Below, piece after piece: positions 4,773-8,853 of a stretch of 8,853 bases of DNA (positions are counted from its first letter, which is position 1; each line of letters starts with the position of its first letter). Source of the DNA: JBGTLW01 sp964614575 (GTDB lineage Bacteria > Planctomycetota > Phycisphaerae > Phycisphaerales > Phycisphaeraceae); the NCBI GenBank assembly GCA_964614575.1, contig CAZTLX010000181.1, positions 1 to 8,853 of the forward strand, written 5' to 3'. The translations under genes and the position numbers were made by a program. The notes under the pieces were generated by a model. The model was not told the DNA's origin. It saw nothing but the letters and a program-made list of their open reading frames with translations, and ran no database searches.

Positions 4773-6248
4773 TCACGCATACCGCACATCGCGGTGCTGC
4801 GGCAAAAAGAACGCGTGCAGCAGGCGGTCCACCTGCAATAACGCCTGGCGGTCGAGGGTTAATTCATCGCCTTCGATCTTCAGATAGCCCCGGCTCTCAT
4901 ACTGCCTCAGGATGTCCGCCCAGCGCTCGAACGGGTCGACGCCGAACTTCTCGATGAAAGGTTGACGCGACACGCGGCCGAGCTTGAGCGACAGCACCCA
5001 CTGGCGGATCATCGCCTCCTCGCGCGTGATCGGCAGGGCGCGATACACCGGCGACTCGCCCCCCAGCACCGCGCTGACATACGCAACAATGTCCGCCTGA
5101 TTCTGAAAATGCACCCCGCCCCCGGAAGTCAAGGCAGGGGGCGCGGTATCAATAGCCGGCGTGCTACGCACGCCCGGTGCCTTTTTATCGTCAGACTCGG
5201 ACGACCGCGGCGACGTTGTCGCCGGGCTATTTCTTTGCGTGATATCCCCGCCCAGGTGCCCGAACGACGAGACGCCGACCGCGAGCATGTCCGCGCCGCC
5301 CCACAGCGCGTCGCGATAAATAAACGGCATCTCCCGCCCGTCGCGCCGCTTCACCGCGGTGTACGCGCTGCCGACCTCGTAGCCCCGCGCCTCGAGCGCC
5401 TCGAAAGCCCGCGTCACCCACCGCCGCTTGGTCGCCCAGTCGGCGACCGGGGCCTCGGCCTTGCCCTCCTCCTTCATCCGCTTGTAGATCGTCGTGTTAT
5501 AAGGCACTTCCATCTGATAAATCGTCACCGCCTCCGGCTCCAGCGCCAGCGTGGTGTCGATGTTGCGCTGCCAGTTCTCCTCCGTCTCGCCGAGCATCCC
5601 GGCGATCAGGTCGATGTTCACCTGCGGGAACCCCGCGTCCTTCACCCACTCGTACGCCGCGTACACCTGCTTGCTGCGGTGCGCGCGGTTGTTCAGTTCC
5701 AGGATGTCATCGTTGAAGTTCTCGATGCCCAGCGACAGCCGGGTGATCCCCAGCTCGCGCAGCCGCGGCACCTTCTTCGCGTTCAAGGTGCCCGGCTCAC
5801 ACTCGAACGCCACCTCACGGGCCGCGTCCCACGGCAGCGCTTTTTGCAGACCCTCGAACAGATACGTGAGCTGCTTGTCGGATAAGTACGACGGCGTGCC
5901 TCCGCCGAAGTAGATGAAGTCGAGCTTGCGGCCGTTGATGAAAGGCGTCTGGGCGACCGCGGCGGTCTCGGCGATCACCGCATCGAGGTAATCGCGGATC
6001 TCGTCGCTGTTCTTATCGGTGTAGACCTTGAAATAACAGAAGTGGCAACGCTTGCGGCAGAAGGGGATGTGGACATAGAGCCCCATCTTCCGCGCCGGGT
6101 CGCCCGGCCGCGCCAGCCGCTGCTGCACCGCCCCCACATGGTCCGAAGACCACTGCGAGAACGGCGGGTAGTTGGACACAAAAAAATTCCCCGCCGTGGT
6201 CGCCTCGTCGGTTTCCAACTGCGGTAATGTCAATGCTTGGTCACTCAT
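4773..6248 (-). CDS. HemN/HemW-like radical SAM protein carrying an in-frame 44-residue insertion
   Basis: 491 residues. YVHIPFCRKRCHFCYF gives the radical SAM cluster cysteines C64, C68 and C71 (CX3CX2C), followed by GGGTPS at 115-120, the SAM-binding ECEPGTL at 149-155, GITRLSLGIENF and a HemN-type C-terminal domain (LSLKLGRV, RGYLKIEGDELTL). True oxygen-independent coproporphyrinogen oxidase has a fourth cysteine two residues after the third; here that place is Phe73, so a HemW-like or specialised radical chemistry is more likely than haem synthesis. Residues 335-378 form a Ser/Thr/Pro/Asp-rich insertion that splits the motif GHLGGVHF and is flanked by a direct repeat in the DNA. I chose the ATG at 6248 (MSDQALTL) with AAAGG 6 nt upstream; an in-frame ATG at 6287 begins inside an intergenic repeat. 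Neighbours suggest a biosynthetic role. Confidence 0.88.
   Translation of the reverse strand: MSDQALTLPQLETDEATTAGNFFVSNYPPFSQWSSDHVGAVQQRLARPGDPARKMGLYVHIPFCRKRCHFCYFKVYTDKNSDEIRDYLDAVIAETAAVAQTPFINGRKLDFIYFGGGTPSYLSDKQLTYLFEGLQKALPWDAAREVAFECEPGTLNAKKVPRLRELGITRLSLGIENFNDDILELNNRAHRSKQVYAAYEWVKDAGFPQVNIDLIAGMLGETEENWQRNIDTTLALEPEAVTIYQMEVPYNTTIYKRMKEEGKAEAPVADWATKRRWVTRAFEALEARGYEVGSAYTAVKRRDGREMPFIYRDALWGGADMLAVGVSSFGHLGGDITQRNSPATTSPRSSESDDKKAPGVRSTPAIDTAPPALTSGGGVHFQNQADIVAYVSAVLGGESPVYRALPITREEAMIRQWVLSLKLGRVSRQPFIEKFGVDPFERWADILRQYESRGYLKIEGDELTLDRQALLQVDRLLHAFFLPQHRDVRYA
5114..5253. mobile_element. Short palindromic element inserted in frame, flanked by an 8-bp direct repeat
   Basis: CCCCGCCC occurs at 5114-5121 and again at 5246-5253, 132 bp apart. 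Deleting one copy plus the 124 bp between them (5122-5245) rejoins the reading frame as GHLGGVHF, so the segment has the signature of an insertion with target-site duplication. It contains three stems: CGCCCCC/GGGGGCG (5117-5123 with 5137-5143), GGCGTGC/GCACGCC around TAC (5158-5174), and CGGCGAC/GTCGCCG around GTT (5208-5224). AATAGCC (5151-5157) and GGCTATT (5225-5231) form an outer inverted repeat around the last two. It has no transposase, so it would be non-autonomous. In the frame used, it is free of stops, while other minus frames are closed. Confidence 0.72.
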
Positions 6249-6254
6249 ATCAAA

Positions 6255-6259
6255 CCTTT
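6255..6259 (-). promoter_or_regulatory. Ribosome binding site AAAGG of the radical SAM gene
   Basis: AAAGG on the minus strand is 6 nt before the ATG at 6248. It decides the start in favour of 6248, because the longer alternative at 6287 lies within repeat sequence and would add residues unlike the family. Confidence 0.6.
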
Positions 6260-6266
6260 TATTTTT

Positions 6267-6505
6267 CCACAGAGTCGCACCGATCAACCCGGATTCAAGG
6301 CAAGCTTATTAACCACAGATTTCGCAGATTTCGCAGATTGGATTTGGCCACAAGAATGCACAAAATGCACAAAAAGGGGCGTTGGTTGGTTTCTCTTTTG
6401 TGCTCATTGTGCCTTTTTGTGGCCAACTGTCTCGAAATCTGAGTCATCTGCGTAATCTGTGGTTAAACATGTGCTTCATCTGTGTTCATCGGTGATCATC
6501 TGTGG
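6267..6505. repeat. Three-level nested imperfect palindrome between propeller and radical SAM genes
   Basis: The 265-bp space is almost entirely one symmetrical structure. Outer arms 6267-6294 and 6478-6505 match at 21 of 28 positions; middle arms 6311-6339 and 6436-6464 at 25 of 29, with a 9-nt CGCAGATTT period; inner arms 6344-6377 and 6393-6426 at 27 of 34, with a GCACAAAA period. The core is of the same type as in the repeat at 2518-2673, and GATTCAAGGCAAG is identical in both (2543-2555 and 6292-6304). It starts 8 bp after the propeller stop, so transcripts would fold here. It contains no protein-coding signal that I trust. Confidence 0.82.
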
Positions 6506-6513
6506 ATCAAAAC

Positions 6514-7635
6514 TCATTGCTTCTTTCCAAACGCATACACCGCCCCGTCCTCGCTCGGCACGAGCAGCATGCCGTCGGCGACCGCGAGGCCGGCGGTGAT
6601 CTTGTCGCCGACCTCGACCGACCAGACCTCTTTGCCCTCCGCGAGTGTCAGGCGGTACACCCGGCCGTCATCGGCGCCGAAGAGCACGTGGTCGCCGACG
6701 ATGACGGGGTTGCTGTCGGACCCGCCGCGGACCCGGAACGTCCATCGTGCCTTGCCGTCCTCCGTGTTGAGCGCGTACACGCGGCGTGATCGGCTGCCGA
6801 CGATGAGCGTGTCGCCTTTGATCGCGGGGGCGCTGACGAAGGGGAAGTCTTTGTCGTGGTACGTCCAGGCGATCTTCTCCTCGGCGAGATCGATCGCGAG
6901 CAGTTCGTTCTGGTAGTGGCTGACGAACGCCTTGCCGCCCGCGATGGCCGCGGCCTTGGGCACCTCGCCGGGGACCTCGACGGTGTACACCACCGCGCCG
7001 CTCGCCAGCCCGACCGCGTAGAACTGCCGATCGCACCCGCCGATGTAGACCATGCCGTCGTGGATGGTCGGCGTCGCGTTGAGGTAGCTGTCGGTCTCCA
7101 GCGCCCAGACCTTCGCGCCGCTCCGCGCGTCGAGGCAGTAGAGGTGGTTGTCGTAGCTGCCGAAGACGATGACGTCGCGCGCGGGCTGGTCGTCCTCGGC
7201 CGGGATCGTCGCCGGGGACGCGCTGCTGACGATGCGGTTGTCGGTCTGGAACTTCCACCGCACCGTGCCGTCCGCCGCATCGAGCGCATACATGAAGCCG
7301 TCGTCCGACCCGACATACACCGTGCCGCGGTGCGCCATCGGCGGGGCCTCGACCACGCCGCCGGTTTCGAACGCCCAGCGCTTCTCGCCGGTCTTCAGGT
7401 CGATCGCGTGCAGGTGCTTGTCGTCCGAGCCGACGAACACCACGCCGCCCGACACGATCGGCGACGACTTGACCGCCGCGCCGGTCTTGTAGGTCCATTG
7501 CCGTTCCAGGCCCTCGGGCAGCGTGTCGCTGCTGACCCCCGTGCCCGCCGCGTCCCCCCGATGCATCGGCCAATCCGCCGCGAACGCGGGGCCGGTGAAA
7601 AGCAGCATCGATAAGAGAAGCGCGCATCGCGTCAT
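6514..7635 (-). CDS. Exported PQQ-like eight-bladed beta-propeller protein
   Basis: 373 residues with a Sec signal peptide (MTRCALLLSMLLFTGPAFA, cut predicted after Ala19) and then ADWPMHRGDAAGTG, a common opening of planctomycete-type PQQ-like repeat proteins. Blades are marked by recurring GSDDxxLxALDxxTGxxRW units: near residues 65-92, 106-133, and so on for seven full copies, with an incomplete last one (YAFGKKQ) that the N-terminal ERQWTYKTGA strand can close, giving eight blades. It should be a periplasmic propeller used for binding or scaffolding, as in BamB. I see no quinoprotein dehydrogenase catalytic segment, so true PQQ binding is doubtful. It follows the alcohol dehydrogenase by 59 bp. 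The ATG at 7635 fits the signal peptide; the nearest purine-rich stretch (GAGGG) is 12 nt away, too far to be convincing. Confidence 0.87.
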   Translation of the reverse strand: MTRCALLLSMLLFTGPAFAADWPMHRGDAAGTGVSSDTLPEGLERQWTYKTGAAVKSSPIVSGGVVFVGSDDKHLHAIDLKTGEKRWAFETGGVVEAPPMAHRGTVYVGSDDGFMYALDAADGTVRWKFQTDNRIVSSASPATIPAEDDQPARDVIVFGSYDNHLYCLDARSGAKVWALETDSYLNATPTIHDGMVYIGGCDRQFYAVGLASGAVVYTVEVPGEVPKAAAIAGGKAFVSHYQNELLAIDLAEEKIAWTYHDKDFPFVSAPAIKGDTLIVGSRSRRVYALNTEDGKARWTFRVRGGSDSNPVIVGDHVLFGADDGRVYRLTLAEGKEVWSVEVGDKITAGLAVADGMLLVPSEDGAVYAFGKKQ

Positions 7636-7640
7636 GGTCG

Positions 7641-7646
7641 ATTATA
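7641..7646 (-). promoter_or_regulatory. Possible -10 box TATAAT just before the propeller gene
   Basis: A perfect TATAAT reads on the minus strand 5 nt before the ATG at 7635. If used, transcription would begin at or next to the start codon and the mRNA would be leaderless, which fits the lack of a well-placed ribosome binding site. I could not find a matching -35 element, and one hexamer can occur by chance. Confidence 0.25.
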
Positions 7647-7650
7647 GCCC

Positions 7651-7690
7651 TCAGCCTCAGCGTCTCGGTGCCTCGGTGAACTCCGTGATC
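7651..7690. repeat. Degenerate repeat fragment between dehydrogenase and propeller genes
   Basis: TCAGCCTCAGCGTCTCGGTG followed by CCTCGGTGAACTCCGTGATC has an internal near-duplication (CTCGGTG twice) and shares CCTCGGTGAA with the spacer at 670-679. It occupies nearly all of the 59-bp space and looks like a decayed dispersed spacer repeat. Confidence 0.35.
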
Positions 7691-7694
7691 AGAC

Positions 7695-8853
7695 TCAGCC
7701 GCCCAACGCCCGCTCATACAACGCGCGGTACGCCGCCGCATCCACCGGGCGCGGGTTGAACGTGCCGGTCCACTGCGTGGCGGCGTCCTCCGCGAGGGCG
7801 TCGATCTCGCCCGCATCGACCCCCGCTTCACGCAGCGTCGCTGGCAGAGCGGCTTTGGTCAGCAGGCCACGCAACGCGTCGAGCAACGCGTCGGCGTCCG
7901 CCAGCCCCGCGGCCTGCGCCAGCTCGTCGTACCACGCGCGCGTCTGGGGTTGCTCGGCGTTGAAGGCGACGACGTGCGGCAGCATCAGCCCGACCGCGTG
8001 GCCGTGCGTCACGCCGAACGCCGCGGTCAGCGGGTTGGCCGCGGCGTGGGCCGCGCCGAGCATGCTGTGCTCGATCGCCAGCCCCGCGTACGCCGCGCCC
8101 AGCAGCAGCTCGCCCCGCGCCTCGAGGTCGCGCGGCTCCTCGAAGATGCGCCCGAAGTGCGGCAGCGTGCGCGACAGCGACGCCTTGGCGTACGCGTTGG
8201 ACACGTCGTGGCGCTTCGTGCAGACGAACGACTCGACGGCGTGGGTGATCGCGTCGATCGCGGTACACGCGGCGACGCGCGGCGGCTGGGTGCGCGTGAG
8301 CGCGGGGTCGAGCAGCGCGATCTTCGGCAGCGCCTTGCGGTCGCCGCAGGCCATCTTGCGGTGGGTCACCGCGTCGGCGATCAGCGCGAAGGACTGGGCC
8401 TCGCTGCCCGTGCCGTGCGTCGTGGGCACGGCGATCAGCGGCAGCATCGCGCGTTTGGCCTTGCCGATGCCGGCGTAGTCGGCCATCGCCCCGCCGTTGG
8501 TGTAGACGAAGTTGCAGCCCTTGGCGGTGTCGAGCGCCGACCCGCCGCCGAGCCCGATGATGACGTCCGGCTGCGCGTCACGCGCGACGCGGAGGCACGC
8601 GGCCACGTCGTCGGTGGTCGGGTTCTCGTGGGCTTCGGTGAACAGCGTGACGTGGATGCCCGCCGCTTCGAGCGCGTCGGCGCCGTGCGAGGTGTGCCCC
8701 GCCGCGGTCACGCCGGGGTCGCTGACCAGCAGCGCGCGGTGCGCCCCGAGGCTGTGCGCCAGGTCGCCGAGCTGCTCGATCGCGCCGATACCAAACACCA
8801 GGCGCGTCTCGGGCGGATGATCGGGCAGCAGGGGCGGCAGGTCGTAGGCGTGG
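7695..8853 (-). CDS. Iron-containing (group III) alcohol dehydrogenase, 5' end outside the window
   Basis: The reading frame stays open to the right edge, adding HAYDLPPLLPDHPPETRL before the GTG at 8798, so the true start lies beyond 8853 and 385 codons are visible. Counting from the GTG, GGGSALD at 84-90 is the NAD(P)-binding loop. The metal ligands of the family can be placed as Asp182 and His186 (IDAITHAVES), His251 (GAAHAAANP) and His265 (GVTHGHA); the spacings of 4 and 14 residues agree with E. coli FucO. Such enzymes interconvert small alcohols and aldehydes or ketones in the cytoplasm, with Fe2+ or another divalent metal. Substrate is not evident. It is the most upstream visible gene, and a link to the biosynthetic genes below is uncertain. 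Confidence 0.9.
   Translation of the reverse strand, partial: HAYDLPPLLPDHPPETRLVFGIGAIEQLGDLAHSLGAHRALLVSDPGVTAAGHTSHGADALEAAGIHVTLFTEAHENPTTDDVAACLRVARDAQPDVIIGLGGGSALDTAKGCNFVYTNGGAMADYAGIGKAKRAMLPLIAVPTTHGTGSEAQSFALIADAVTHRKMACGDRKALPKIALLDPALTRTQPPRVAACTAIDAITHAVESFVCTKRHDVSNAYAKASLSRTLPHFGRIFEEPRDLEARGELLLGAAYAGLAIEHSMLGAAHAAANPLTAAFGVTHGHAVGLMLPHVVAFNAEQPQTRAWYDELAQAAGLADADALLDALRGLLTKAALPATLREAGVDAGEIDALAEDAATQWTGTFNPRPVDAAAYRALYERALGG

Noticed and set aside
6249..6287. Longer start of the radical SAM protein at 6287
   Set aside because: The extra 13 codons read through the outer arm of the intergenic palindrome, have no ribosome binding site and no family resemblance; the ATG at 6248 has AAAGG at good spacing.
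6227..6455. Plus-strand open frames of 71-72 codons across the nested palindrome
   Set aside because: They translate repeat units (runs of Cys/Lys/Thr and Phe) and are side effects of low stop density in the palindrome.
6514..7635. Quinoprotein alcohol dehydrogenase partnering with the iron-type enzyme
   Set aside because: The protein is too short for that class and lacks its catalytic segment; only the generic PQQ-like repeat blades are visible.
7695..8798. Dehydrogenase start at the GTG at 8798
   Set aside because: The frame is open to the window edge and the added residues (LPPLLPDHPPETRL) resemble the usual N-terminal segment of the family, so the start lies outside.

Overview
The window is GC-rich and almost fully coding, and every gene I can support lies on the minus strand. 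In transcription order (high to low coordinates) they are: an iron-containing alcohol dehydrogenase (cut by the window's right edge), an exported eight-bladed PQQ-like beta-propeller, a HemN/HemW-like radical SAM protein, a UbiC-type chorismate lyase-like protein, a flavin-dependent halogenase-like oxidoreductase, a family-4 glycosyltransferase, a hot-dog acyl-CoA thioesterase and a small lipoprotein. The gene families and the dispersed AT-rich intergenic palindromes suggest a Planctomycetota-type bacterium (perhaps Phycisphaerae). This is inference from style, not from a marker gene. A run of exactly 100 N (1703-1802) inside the glycosyltransferase shows that this is a draft scaffold.

The block from about 700 to 6250 looks like part of a secondary-metabolite or lipid/pigment locus. 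A chorismate lyase-like enzyme could supply a hydroxybenzoate, a halogenase-like flavoprotein could modify an aromatic or lipid intermediate, and a thioesterase, a glycosyltransferase and a radical SAM enzyme could release, glycosylate or rearrange it. Only the glycosyltransferase and thioesterase overlap, so they are clearly co-transcribed. The other gaps are 59 to 265 bp and several are filled by palindromic repeats. No ketosynthase or carrier protein is visible here, so the pathway is a hypothesis.

The most striking signal is a small insertion inside the radical SAM gene. A 132-bp segment (44 codons) sits in a conserved glycine-rich motif, is flanked by an 8-bp direct repeat (CCCCGCCC), and holds three short hairpins. 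Removing one direct-repeat copy plus the segment restores the uninterrupted reading GHLGGVHF. This looks like a short palindromic mobile element that was captured in frame, similar in concept to the Rickettsia palindromic elements.

Two intergenic regions (about 2518-2673 and 6267-6505) are AT-rich nested imperfect palindromes. Their arms are built from short-period units (CACAGATG-like, CGCAGATT-like, GCACAAAA-like) and they share a 13-nt identical string. One of them supplies the last three codons and the stop of the halogenase-like gene. Other short inverted repeats or decayed repeat fragments lie at 641-680, 3997-4051, 4679-4754 and 7651-7690. I found no tRNA, rRNA, CRISPR array or complete insertion sequence.
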